Part shown: positions 8,284 to 16,480 of the stretch, one piece after another | Layout of the letters: every line of letters starts with the position of its first letter | Position numbering within the stretch: the stretch's first letter is position 1 | Origin: JANMEX01 sp041751995 | Lineage (GTDB): Bacteria > Pseudomonadota > Alphaproteobacteria > Rhizobiales > Rhizobiaceae | NCBI GenBank assembly: GCA_041751995.1 | Contig: JBGSHY010000001.1 | Coordinates: forward strand, 18,362 to 82,361 | Reading direction: 5' to 3' | DNA: 64,000 nt | Notes under the pieces: model-generated | Database searches by the model: none | What the model saw: only the letters and a program-made list of their open reading frames with translations | What the model was told of the DNA's origin: nothing | Translations under genes and position numbers: made by a program

Positions 8284-9654
8284 TCAGGCTGCGAGTTGCA
8301 CAACACGGTTCCGACCACCGCCCTTGGCTTCATAAAGGGCGCGGTCGGCACGCTTCATCAAATCGGCAATCGAGTCGTGACCGGCGATCAGGCTGGATAC
8401 TCCAACCGAAGTTGTGACCTTGATCGTTTTGCCACCCGGCAAGACAAAGGGCTCGGTCTCAATGGCCGCGCGTACGCGTTCTGCGACCCGGCCAGCAATG
8501 GCTGCATCGGTATCGGGCATGGCAACCACAAATTCTTCGCCGCCAAAACGGCAAACCAGATCAGCGCCGCGAACCTGACGCCGGACGCGCAAAGCAAACT
8601 CGCGCAGCACATCATCGCCGCCATCATGACCATGCGCGTCATTGATCGCCTTGAACTTGTCGATGTCGGCAATCAGGTAGGACAAAGGGCGCTTGCGCTG
8701 ATTGGCGCGGTCGAACAGCGTCGTCATGTGGTTGTCGAGGTAACGGCGGTTGTGAAGCCCCGTAAGGCCATCGGTGACCGCCATCTCGATGGTCTGCACA
8801 AGGCTCTGGCGCAGCGCCTCATTATAGCGCTTGCGGCGCACCTGTGTGCGAAGGCGTGCGGTCAGCTCCTGCGGGTCAATCGGGCGAACCATGAAATCAT
8901 TCACACCAAGCTCCAGCGCGCGCATGACGCGCTCATCCTCTCCCGGTTCTGCGATCAACAGAATCGGCAGGAAACGCGTGCGGTCGAGCGAGCGAAGCTG
9001 CGAGCAGATGCGCAGCGGATCAAAATTGGCAAAGCCGGTGGTGATCAGCACGCAATCATAGTTTTTTTCAACAGCCTGAAAAAAGCCGACCTGTGGATCC
9101 GGCGTCATATCAACCTGATAATCCCCCTTTAGCATGCGGCCGATGCGTTCGGCCGAGTGCGGGCGTTCGTCGATCAGCAGCAGCCGCGGCTGGCCCAGAG
9201 CCTTGTCGACCTTGCCTTGCAGCAATTCGTCTATGCCGATCGCGCGGGTTGTTGCCGCGCGCAGGCGCAGCTCGTCTGTCAGCGTTTTGAGCCGCACAAG
9301 GCTTTTCACCCGTGACATCAACTGCAAATCATTGACCGGCTTGGTCAGGAAATCATCGGCGCCAGCGGTCAGGCCGCGCAATCGGTCTGCAGGCTGGTCC
9401 AGCGCCGTGACCATCACCACAGGGATGTGTTGTGTCGCCGGATCCGCTTTCAGATGCTGGCAGACTTCAAACCCGTCCATGCCGGGCATCATGATGTCGA
9501 GAAGAATGAGATCAATTCCGCCCTGCTCGCACGCGGCAAGCGCATCCGGGCCGTTGGACGCGGTGATGACTTCGTAATACTCAGCGGAAAGGCGCGCCTG
9601 CAGCAGCTTCACATTGGCCGGGATGTCGTCAACAACCAGTATTTTTGCGGTCAC
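8284..9654 (-). CDS. pleD: Response regulator / diguanylate cyclase PleD
   Basis: Makes cyclic di-GMP from two GTP when phosphorylated, controlling polar development and the motile-to-sessile switch. The 456-aa protein has the PleD order REC-REC-GGDEF. The first receiver (about 1-120) has phospho-acceptor D53 in LLDIMMPGMDG and the acidic pair DD at 9-10. The second receiver (about 155-270) lacks an acceptor aspartate, as in the PleD adaptor domain. The GGDEF domain (about 290-456) has an intact GGEEF (371-375), and the inhibitory-site RxxD is present as RGAD (362-365) five residues before it. It lies 21 bases downstream of divK, in the same operon. Confidence 0.96.
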   Translation of the reverse strand: MTAKILVVDDIPANVKLLQARLSAEYYEVITASNGPDALAACEQGGIDLILLDIMMPGMDGFEVCQHLKADPATQHIPVVMVTALDQPADRLRGLTAGADDFLTKPVNDLQLMSRVKSLVRLKTLTDELRLRAATTRAIGIDELLQGKVDKALGQPRLLLIDERPHSAERIGRMLKGDYQVDMTPDPQVGFFQAVEKNYDCVLITTGFANFDPLRICSQLRSLDRTRFLPILLIAEPGEDERVMRALELGVNDFMVRPIDPQELTARLRTQVRRKRYNEALRQSLVQTIEMAVTDGLTGLHNRRYLDNHMTTLFDRANQRKRPLSYLIADIDKFKAINDAHGHDGGDDVLREFALRVRRQVRGADLVCRFGGEEFVVAMPDTDAAIAGRVAERVRAAIETEPFVLPGGKTIKVTTSVGVSSLIAGHDSIADLMKRADRALYEAKGGGRNRVVQLAA

Positions 9655-9675
9655 GCTGCTGCTCCGTTACCTATC

Positions 9676-10047
9676 TCAAGCGTCGCCGAGGTAGGACTTG
9701 ATCGTCTCGACAAATTTCGAGACGGAAATCGGTTTGGATATATAGGCCTCACAGCCGCCCTGGCGGATGCGTTCTTCATCGCCCTTCATGGCAAAGGCCG
9801 TGACGGCAATGACCGGAATGCGGTGCAGCTTGTCGTCTTCCTTGAGCCATTTGGTGACTTCCAGCCCCGAAACCTCCGGCAACTGGATATCCATGAGGAT
9901 CAGATCCGGCTTGTGAAGCCTTGCAAGATCCAGCGCTTCAAGCCCGTTGCGGGTCCGAATCGTCTCGTAACCTGACGCCTCGATCAGGTCCTTGAAGAGC
10001 TTCATGTTCAGCTCATTGTCTTCAACGATCATGACGCGCTTGGCCAT
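9676..10047 (-). CDS. divK: Single-domain response regulator DivK
   Basis: A 123-aa stand-alone receiver domain. It has the acidic pocket (VEDN at 8-11), phospho-acceptor D53 in ILMDIQLPEVSG, the conserved T in VTAFAM and K in YISKP. In Caulobacter and Rhizobiales, DivK is shuttled between the PleC and DivJ histidine kinases and steers DivL-CckA-CtrA, so it links polarity with the cell cycle. Cytosolic, without an output domain. It is the first gene of divK-pleD and is divergent from the DUF3572 gene. I saw no TTAA-N7-TTAA CtrA box in the 144-base gap upstream. Confidence 0.95.
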   Translation of the reverse strand: MAKRVMIVEDNELNMKLFKDLIEASGYETIRTRNGLEALDLARLHKPDLILMDIQLPEVSGLEVTKWLKEDDKLHRIPVIAVTAFAMKGDEERIRQGGCEAYISKPISVSKFVETIKSYLGDA

Positions 10048-10191
10048 GTCATCCTTTCCGGCGGGTTGTCAGTTATCTTGAGGACAACCAGACTTGGCGC
10101 CTTGCATAGCGTGATTTGATTGACGAAACGCAAAGAACAGGCAAACGAAGTGCAGATACTTGAATTTTCAACGAAATATGCGGGCATCTGG

Positions 10192-10494
10192 ATGTTGAAA
10201 CAGGACAAAAACAACATAAACGGCGAGGATATTGCCATCCGCGCGCTGGTCTGGATTGCCGGAAACGAACAGATGCTGCACCGCTTCCTCGATCTTTCCG
10301 GCATTGACGCCAGCCAAATCCGTCAGGCGGCGCAGGAACCGGCGTTTCTTGCTGGTGTGCTCAATTTCATTCTGGCGCATGAGCCGACACTCAACAAATT
10401 TGCCGAAGCGGAAAACCTGCACCCATCCTCAGTCGGCAAGGCGCTCAGATCCCTGCCCGGCGGCGACCGGGGATATGATCAGGGCTCGGTCTGA
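10192..10494 (+). CDS. DUF3572 family protein
   Basis: A 100-aa, mostly helical cytosolic protein of unknown function. The conserved features of the family are present: ALVWIAGNEQMLHRFLDLSGID, then QEPAFLAGVLNFILAHEPTLNKFAE. DUF3572 is almost confined to alphaproteobacteria and typically sits beside divK, as it does here in divergent orientation. I place the start at ATG 10192, where family similarity begins; the frame is open from a TTG at 10120, which would add 24 residues. No strong Shine-Dalgarno supports either start. The stop is five bases from the convergent GNAT gene. Confidence 0.85.
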   Translation: MLKQDKNNINGEDIAIRALVWIAGNEQMLHRFLDLSGIDASQIRQAAQEPAFLAGVLNFILAHEPTLNKFAEAENLHPSSVGKALRSLPGGDRGYDQGSV

Positions 10495-10499
10495 TCCTG

Positions 10500-11102
10500 T
10501 CACAAGACCAACCGCATCAGCGGCCTGCCCTCCTTTCGGCGGGCAACTTCGGTGAACCCGGCCTTCTCGAACACCGACGTGGAGCCGACAAACAGGCCGA
10601 TCGACTTGGATTGCTTGGCGCGGTCCATCGGGCTGGCCTCGATCAGGCGTGCGCCATTGGCCTTGGCGAACAAAACACCTTCGGAGACCATCTTGTGCGA
10701 CAGGCCTTTGCCGCGCTCTTTTGATTTCGAGAAAAAACACGAAATCGCCCACACAGACGGGTCATTGGCTGACGCGTCGTCCAATGGCGTCGTCGTGCGG
10801 TTCGGATTGTTCCACTCGGGAACATCGGCGCGCGGACCGATCTGCATCCAGCTGACCGGCTCGCCGTTCCGGTACGCCAGCAACCCCGGAGGCGGGCCAG
10901 TCCGGATGCGGTCAACCATGAAATCACGCTTCTCGTCTCCGGACATCGCCTGACGGTCCTTCGGCTTCATCCGGAACGCGGTGCACCAGCAGCCATAACA
11001 GGCGCCGCTGGGGCCGAACAAAGTTTCAAAGTCGCCAATCCGCTCTGGCGTCAAAGGCAGCACGGTGATCTGATCCAAAGATAACGGTTCAACGTCAGAC
11101 AT
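10500..11102 (-). CDS. GNAT family N-acetyltransferase
   Basis: A 200-aa predicted acyl-CoA-dependent N-acetyltransferase. The fold is recognisable from ISCFFSKSKERGKGLSHKMV (about residues 119-138), the beta-4/alpha-3 acetyl-CoA binding segment, and from a C-terminal VFEKAGFTEVARR motif typical of GNATs. Near the N-terminus is an unusual CYGCWC cluster (about 35-40), seen in a subgroup of GNATs of unknown substrate. It is divergent from dinB and shares the intergenic region with the LexA box, which lies only 32 bases from its start. It may therefore also be damage-responsive; that is inference. Confidence 0.87.
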   Translation of the reverse strand: MSDVEPLSLDQITVLPLTPERIGDFETLFGPSGACYGCWCTAFRMKPKDRQAMSGDEKRDFMVDRIRTGPPPGLLAYRNGEPVSWMQIGPRADVPEWNNPNRTTTPLDDASANDPSVWAISCFFSKSKERGKGLSHKMVSEGVLFAKANGARLIEASPMDRAKQSKSIGLFVGSTSVFEKAGFTEVARRKEGRPLMRLVL

Positions 11103-11133
11103 CTTGTCCGATTCCGGTTTGAGATTTGTATAT

Positions 11134-11148
11134 GTTCTTGTATTGTTC
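11134..11148. promoter_or_regulatory. LexA (SOS) box
   Basis: GTTC-N7-GTTC with spacer TTGTATT, an exact match to the direct-repeat LexA box of alphaproteobacteria. It lies 23 bases before the dinB ATG at 11172 and 31 bases before the start of the divergent GNAT gene, so it could control both. Confidence 0.85.
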
Positions 11149-11171
11149 CGGCAATTTCATTGGATGTCAAC

Positions 11172-12455
11172 ATGGGTGAGATCCTTGGACGGGGGTTCTG
11201 TCGCGATTGCCTGATTGAGGTGACCGGCGAAGAACGCCGCTGCACGGCTTGCGGATCACCGCGCTTGCTGCGTCATAGCGAGTTGGCGACCCTCTCCATC
11301 GCCCACATCGACTGCGACGCCTTCTATGCTTCTGTTGAAAAGCGCGACAATCCGGACCTGCGCGACAAGCCGGTGATTATCGGCGGCGGCAAGCGCGGCG
11401 TCGTGTCGACGGCATGCTACATTGCGCGCGTCCACGGTGTCCGTTCGGCCATGCCGATGTTCAAGGCGCTGGAAGCCTGTCCGCAGGCCATCGTCGTCAG
11501 GCCGGACATGGAGAAATACGTGAGAGTGGGCAAGGAAGTGCGCAAGCTGATGCTGGACATCACGCCGCTGGTTGAGCCGATTTCGATTGATGAGGCGTTT
11601 CTCGATCTGTCCGGCACGGAAAAACTGCACCGCGCCACGCCTGCATACACATTGGCGAAGTTTGCCAAGCGGGTCGAGAACGAGATCGGCATTTCGGTTT
11701 CGGCGGGGCTGTCCTACTGCAAATTTCTCGCAAAAATCGCCTCCGACATGGAAAAGCCGCGCGGATTTTCGGTTATCGGGCAACAGGAGGCCGTCAGCTA
11801 TTTGGCCGCCCTGCCCGTTTCCAAAATCTGGGGAGTCGGCAAGGCGTTCGAGGAAACACTCTCATGTGACGGCATCACCATGATCGGCCAGTTGCAGACA
11901 ATGGATGAAGCCAATCTGATGCGCCGCTATGGCGTGATGGGCCAGCGGCTTGCCCGCCTGTCGCGGGGAATTGACACCCGCAAAGTCGATCCAACCTCGG
12001 ACATGAAAAGCGTTTCGGCGGAAACCACGTTCAATGTGGACCTTTCTTCACTTGAGGATTTGCGCCCCGTGCTCCGGGCCCTGTCGGAGAAAGTCGCCCG
12101 GCGGATGAAGCGCTATGGCGTGGCAGGCATGACGGTTGCGCTGAAACTGAAGACCACGGATTTCAAGTCACGCATCCGCAACAGGACACTGGCCGACCCG
12201 ACGCAGTTGGCAGACCGCATTTTCCGCACTGGCCTAGCTCTTCTGGAACGGGAACTCGACGGCACGAAATTCCGGCTGATCGGCATCGGCGTTTCGGAAC
12301 TGTGCGAACCCGATCAGGCCGACCCGGTCGATCTCGTTGACCCGCAAGCCGCCAAGCGGGCCAAAGCGGAAAGTGCGATGGATGTGCTGCGGGACAAATT
12401 CGGAAAACATGCGCTCGAAACCGGCGAGACATTCGGGCGCAAGCGGCGGGACTGA
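11172..12455 (+). CDS. dinB: DNA polymerase IV
   Basis: Y-family translesion polymerase, made in the SOS response to copy damaged DNA at the cost of fidelity. After a short N-terminal zinc-knuckle-like segment (FCRDC...CTACG) comes the polymerase core. Catalytic acidic residues are in IAHIDCDAFYASVEKRDNP and in PISIDEAFLDLSG, followed by a helix-hairpin-helix thumb (KIWGVGKAF) and the little-finger domain. The product is 427 aa from ATG 11172; an in-frame TTG at 11160 would add four residues. The cysteine-containing N-terminal extension is usual in Rhizobiales DinB and absent from E. coli Pol IV. Regulation by LexA is supported by the box just upstream. Confidence 0.95.
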   Translation: MGEILGRGFCRDCLIEVTGEERRCTACGSPRLLRHSELATLSIAHIDCDAFYASVEKRDNPDLRDKPVIIGGGKRGVVSTACYIARVHGVRSAMPMFKALEACPQAIVVRPDMEKYVRVGKEVRKLMLDITPLVEPISIDEAFLDLSGTEKLHRATPAYTLAKFAKRVENEIGISVSAGLSYCKFLAKIASDMEKPRGFSVIGQQEAVSYLAALPVSKIWGVGKAFEETLSCDGITMIGQLQTMDEANLMRRYGVMGQRLARLSRGIDTRKVDPTSDMKSVSAETTFNVDLSSLEDLRPVLRALSEKVARRMKRYGVAGMTVALKLKTTDFKSRIRNRTLADPTQLADRIFRTGLALLERELDGTKFRLIGIGVSELCEPDQADPVDLVDPQAAKRAKAESAMDVLRDKFGKHALETGETFGRKRRD

Positions 12456-12473
12456 ACACAAAGGAAGATTGCG

Positions 12474-13031
12474 ATGAGCGACAAGATGCTGGATCTGGCT
12501 GAAAGGCTTTTAAAAGTGCATCCGGATGGCCTGTCAGTACGCGAGCGAAAAGTGCTGGACAAACTCGCCTCGCGCGAGCGCATCAGCGAAGACATCAACA
12601 CGCTCTATTCCGGAAAAATGAGTTACGGCGACCGCTTGGCAGACAATGTCGCGGCGTTCGGCGGTTCGTGGACTTTCATCATTCTGTTCTTTGTGGTGTT
12701 GGTTGGCTGGATTGCGATCAACTCAGTTTTGCTTGGCAATGCAAAGGCCTTTGATCCGTACCCGTTCATTTTCCTCAATCTCGTCCTGTCGATGATCGCC
12801 GCAGCCCAGGCGCCGATCATCCTGATGTCGCAAAACCGGCAAGCCGAAAAAGACCGGTTGGTCGCGGGACATGATTATGAAATCAATCTCAAGGCCGAAC
12901 TGGAGATCCTGGCGCTGCATGAAAAGCTGGATGATGTGCGGCAGGAGAAACTGGTGGTGCTGATGAAGCAACAGGAAGAGCAGATGAAACTGCTCGCGCA
13001 AATCTTGAAAAACGCGGAAAACAAACGTTAA
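12474..13031 (+). CDS. DUF1003 family membrane protein
   Basis: A 185-aa protein with the DUF1003 layout. A polar N-terminal helical part is followed by the conserved segment DRLADNVAAFGGSWTFIILFFVVLVGWIAINS (first membrane helix), then PYPFIFLNLVLSMIAAAQAPIILMSQNRQAEKDR (second helix and the family signature). The tail of about 60 residues is a charged coiled coil rich in Glu, Lys and Gln. The function of the family is unknown. It starts 18 bases after dinB on the same strand and could be read from the SOS-controlled transcript. Confidence 0.9.
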   Translation: MSDKMLDLAERLLKVHPDGLSVRERKVLDKLASRERISEDINTLYSGKMSYGDRLADNVAAFGGSWTFIILFFVVLVGWIAINSVLLGNAKAFDPYPFIFLNLVLSMIAAAQAPIILMSQNRQAEKDRLVAGHDYEINLKAELEILALHEKLDDVRQEKLVVLMKQQEEQMKLLAQILKNAENKR

Positions 13032-13119
13032 AAATTCCCGGAAACGGTTGAAAATTCATGCAAAATTGGGTTCGATGGTATCGGTAAAAACTGACAACGC
13101 TCCTTGGAAAAGCACCTTC

Positions 13120-13584
13120 ATGAACCGGAAATCGTCTTTCACATCCTCAGCTATTATTTCTGCCGCTCTTCTCATAACCCCGGCCTATGCAGCAGATTCC
13201 AGACACACGGTCACCAAAGTCGACGGCGGCACATTCGAGGAAAGCTGGTGGGAAACGCTCGCCTACTGCACCGGCCAGACCAATGTCCTCGCCGAATGGG
13301 CAAAAGGCCAAGGTAAGGCAGAAGCTGTGGCATTGGCCAACGGGTCCAATGTGCTGTGGTCGCTGACGATCAAACGCCTGGTTACAGAACGAGGAATATC
13401 GCCCGAAGAAGCGCAGCAGGTGGCCCTGCCGACCGTGCGAGACGCCGCCGGCCTGCAAAAGCAGGGCATCACAATCTACACTGCCACCGGAAAAATGGAG
13501 GAGGAGTTCACGTCGAAAGTCGAGCGCTGCAACAGCGAACTGCATGACTATGTCACCGCTTTCCCCGATGACCTTGCGAAATGA
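13120..13584 (+). CDS. Hypothetical exported protein
   Basis: I do not recognise this family. From ATG 13120 the 154-aa product begins with a good Sec signal peptide: a basic N-region (MNRKSS), a hydrophobic core (AIISAALLITP) and a likely cleavage after AYA. The mature part is small and polar, with two cysteines (YCTGQ and ERCNS) that could form a disulfide in the periplasm and a helical middle. Upstream in-frame starts (13048, 13075) would bury the signal peptide behind 15-24 extra residues, so they are less likely. It lies between the DUF1003 and DUF1905 genes on the same strand. Confidence 0.7.
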   Translation: MNRKSSFTSSAIISAALLITPAYAADSRHTVTKVDGGTFEESWWETLAYCTGQTNVLAEWAKGQGKAEAVALANGSNVLWSLTIKRLVTERGISPEEAQQVALPTVRDAAGLQKQGITIYTATGKMEEEFTSKVERCNSELHDYVTAFPDDLAK

Positions 13585-13611
13585 GCGCTTCACCCTTCAT
13601 GAGTTTCCCGA

Positions 13612-13905
13612 ATGCCTGACTACCAGTTTGAAGCTCCGCTCTGGGAATGGGGCGGCAAGGGCAGCTGGCATTTTGTCACTGTGCCGGAAGATCTCTCCGG
13701 TATCATCCGCATGAGCATACCGCAGAAAAACGGATTCGGCTCCGTCCGCGTGGCAGCATCAGTTGGTGGTCATAAATGGAAGACATCCCTGTTTCCCGAT
13801 GCAAAGTCGAGGTGCTATTTCATGCCAGTCAAAGCCGACATCAGGCGACTTGCCAAGGTCAAGGCCGGTGACAGCATCGCAGTCAGCCTCGAAGTGATCA
13901 GCTGA
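13612..13905 (+). CDS. DUF1905 domain protein
   Basis: A 97-aa single-domain protein. The family pattern is clear: YQFEAPLWEWGGKGSWHFVTVPEDLS at the N-terminus, then GFGSVRVAASVGGHKWKTSLFPD and a final KAGDSIAVSLEV strand. DUF1905 forms a small beta barrel; the family is sometimes fused to YdeI-like domains, and its biochemical role is not known. Cytosolic, with no signal peptide. It follows the exported-protein gene by 27 bases on the same strand. Confidence 0.88.
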   Translation: MPDYQFEAPLWEWGGKGSWHFVTVPEDLSGIIRMSIPQKNGFGSVRVAASVGGHKWKTSLFPDAKSRCYFMPVKADIRRLAKVKAGDSIAVSLEVIS

Positions 13906-13955
13906 ACTTCAACCGGGGAATTGAATTTCCATTCAGTTCGGGCTTTAAGGCATTT

Positions 13956-14297
13956 ATGCAAAAGCACCGCGGCCTTCCCGAATTCATGTACGGCTCCAAC
14001 ATCCGCATCGCCATCCGGCGGGACCAGAAGGATGTGACGCCGCTGCGCCGCCGCGAACGCGACTATCTGCGTCCAGCCGAACAGTCGCAGGCCGATGAAT
14101 TCACTGTCGGTTCGCTCTACAAGCTTTATGGCGAGGAACCCTTCGTGCGCGGCAATATTGACGCCGGGCGGATAAACTGGCTGCTCGGCCGCGAGATTGT
14201 CGCCGCCGACAACAATTTCAGCCCGGTTGATTACGACACCCTGCTCAAACTCAACGTGCCGCTGGCCCGGAAGAATTTTCCGGGCGCGTTCAAATAG
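13956..14297 (+). CDS. Hypothetical protein
   Basis: A 113-aa protein that I cannot assign to a family. The N-terminal half is very basic (IRIAIRRDQKDVTPLRRRERDYL); the second half has the segment FTVGSLYKLYGEEPFVRGNIDAGRINWLLGREIVAADNNFSP, which reads like a folded domain. There is no signal peptide or membrane helix. The codon choice matches the neighbouring genes, which supports real coding. It ends three bases before the stop of the convergent S15 hydrolase gene. Confidence 0.6.
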   Translation: MQKHRGLPEFMYGSNIRIAIRRDQKDVTPLRRRERDYLRPAEQSQADEFTVGSLYKLYGEEPFVRGNIDAGRINWLLGREIVAADNNFSPVDYDTLLKLNVPLARKNFPGAFK

Positions 14298-14300
14298 GCT

Positions 14301-16298
14301 TCAGATCAGCTCGCGCTCGATCGTATCGCCATAGCTGCGTTCGAAGACCATTCTGCCACCCTCAAACGCCTTCACATGTCCGGTCACATGAAAATGCGTC
14401 TCGTCTGACCGCATTTCCGAACTGGTTTCCGTCCGGATGGACCAATCACCGCGCTTAAGCGTCTGCTCCCAGCGGATGTTCGCCCGCGCTGACAGCGGAT
14501 CGCGGGGATGGATTGACCAGATCTCTTCTGTCAAAGAACCAGACTCCAAACCGTGCTCCAGATCGCGGTCACAGCCAAAATCGTTGAGCACCGTCAGTTT
14601 CACAGTGCCATCTTCCCCGCGCTCAGTTGTCCGGCTGGATTTGGCTTTACGCACATTCTCGATTTGCCAAGGCATCGCAGCCTCTGGCGCTTCAAACCGC
14701 CATTCATCGCCTTGCGCCGCCGGTCTGACCGGCAGAGCCAAGGACGCCTCCGTCAGCGTCACGGTCGCCTGACGTGGCGAAGGCCAGACAGACGGCCAGT
14801 TTGAGGTCGACACAGCCACACGCAGCCGGTGACCGGCCGGGATGCGGTAGGCAATCTGGTCCAGCGCGAACAAGGCCGCATAGGACTTGCCCGGAATCAG
14901 CGCTTCCGGATGTTTATGCGAAGAATGATGCGCGAGGTTGAGAAACCCGTAGGTGATCATCGCCGAGCGGCCATCCGGGAACACATCACAAAGCCGGACG
15001 GACACCAGAGCATCCGGTTGATCCGAAGAGAAGCGGAAGGCGAAAGTCGGCGCGCCGACAATGTCCTTCGACGCCTCCAAAATCCCGCCATCAAAAACAA
15101 TGGACAGCGCGTCATCCGCACTCTGTTCGTCCGGAAGTTCCGGTCCGTAGGTGAAAGGGAAATACTCGCCAGCCGCCAGGCCGCAATCTTGCGGCGATGA
15201 GATGGATTTATTCATGCCGGCTGCCGAACTAGCCAAGCCGCTGTCTGTCAAATGAAGCACCTCCAGCGCGATTGAAGGCGACGGCCATGTGTCTTCCGCA
15301 ATCCAGCGCCCCGGCCTTTCCGGCAGCCATGGGTTCGGCTCGATGCTGTCCATCAGCCATGCGCGGTAGGCCGGGTCATTTTCAGCGCCGGTATCAATCC
15401 CCTTCAGCCAATGGTCCCACCAGCGCAGCGCCTCCTGCAGGAAGCCGATGCGCGGCTCCGGCGCAGCGAAATGCGGATATTTGTGGATCCACGGCCCGAC
15501 AATCGCCTTGACCGGACTTTGAATGCTGGTCGCTAGATGCGCAGGCGTGTTGCGGTATCCGTCATGCCAGCCGCCAAAAGACAGCACCGCCGCCTTGATC
15601 GCCGTATAGTCTTCGCAAATCGACCCATGCTTCCAATAGGCATCGCGGTGCGGGTGGCGAAGCCACGTGCTGATCAAAAGCGGCATGGCGTCCAGTCGCT
15701 CGAGCCACATGTCACGCCATTTCTCGCCAACCAGCGCCGGGTCAGGCGGGCGCGACGAATAGGACAACATGTTGGCCGACCAGCCGAAATTTTCTCCGAG
15801 CAAACAGCCGCCCTTGTAGTGAATATCATCGGCATAGCGGTCCACTGTCGAGCACAGCGAAATCACCGCTTTCAGCGATGGCGGGTTCATCGCCGCCACT
15901 TGCAGCCCGTTGAATCCGCCCCACGATATACCCATCATGCCCGTGTTGCCATTGCACCACTCTTGGTGCGCCGCCCAGGCGTGGACCGCGCAGGCGTCAT
16001 CCAGTTCCTGTTGCGTATACTCGTCCTCCATCAACCCTTCGGAATCGCCATTGCCGCGCATGTCGACGCGGATGCAGGCGTAGCCGTGACCGGCAAAATA
16101 CGGATGGGTCAGGCTGTCGCGGGCAATCGTCCCGTCACGCTTGCGATAGGGCAGATGCTCAATGATCGCCGGGACTGGATTGGCCGCCGCATCCTCAGGC
16201 ATCCAGATGCGCGCGGACAGTCGCACGCCGTCCGGCATGACAATGCCCACATCGGCTTGTTCGACGACTTTGCGCGGAAATTCGGTAATCGTCTTCAT
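14301..16298 (-). CDS. CocE/NonD family hydrolase (peptidase S15-like)
   Basis: An alpha/beta hydrolase of the X-Pro dipeptidyl-peptidase/cocaine esterase family. The nucleophile elbow is GISWGGFNG (serine about residue 128 from the chosen start), and the family segment VRVDMRGNGDSEG and the late histidine in GPWIHKYPH are present. A C-terminal jelly-roll domain (about 380-665) follows, as in CocE. I chose ATG 16298 because a GGGAG sits seven bases before it and the domain begins at once (MKTITEFPRKV); the frame extends to 16409 and an ATG at 16358 is possible. The natural substrate (acyl peptide or ester) is unknown. Divergent from rimO. Confidence 0.9.
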   Translation of the reverse strand: MKTITEFPRKVVEQADVGIVMPDGVRLSARIWMPEDAAANPVPAIIEHLPYRKRDGTIARDSLTHPYFAGHGYACIRVDMRGNGDSEGLMEDEYTQQELDDACAVHAWAAHQEWCNGNTGMMGISWGGFNGLQVAAMNPPSLKAVISLCSTVDRYADDIHYKGGCLLGENFGWSANMLSYSSRPPDPALVGEKWRDMWLERLDAMPLLISTWLRHPHRDAYWKHGSICEDYTAIKAAVLSFGGWHDGYRNTPAHLATSIQSPVKAIVGPWIHKYPHFAAPEPRIGFLQEALRWWDHWLKGIDTGAENDPAYRAWLMDSIEPNPWLPERPGRWIAEDTWPSPSIALEVLHLTDSGLASSAAGMNKSISSPQDCGLAAGEYFPFTYGPELPDEQSADDALSIVFDGGILEASKDIVGAPTFAFRFSSDQPDALVSVRLCDVFPDGRSAMITYGFLNLAHHSSHKHPEALIPGKSYAALFALDQIAYRIPAGHRLRVAVSTSNWPSVWPSPRQATVTLTEASLALPVRPAAQGDEWRFEAPEAAMPWQIENVRKAKSSRTTERGEDGTVKLTVLNDFGCDRDLEHGLESGSLTEEIWSIHPRDPLSARANIRWEQTLKRGDWSIRTETSSEMRSDETHFHVTGHVKAFEGGRMVFERSYGDTIERELI

Positions 16299-16480
16299 TG
16301 CCCTGCTCCCGGTCTTTGTTTCTGCCGGCTTGGCAGCAGCTTCGTTGGAAATTGTCATGATTGTTGATCCGGATACGACTTCGCCAAGCAGAATTCCGCC
16401 AACATTCACTGGCGCAGAACAAGCTTACACCTCTTGCCAATTCATGCTATCGGGCCGTTCGATTTTCCAAAGGACTGTTC

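Noticed and set aside
15537..16367. 276-codon open frame opposite the S15 hydrolase gene
   Set aside because: Shadow frame; the opposite strand has a complete catalytic domain.
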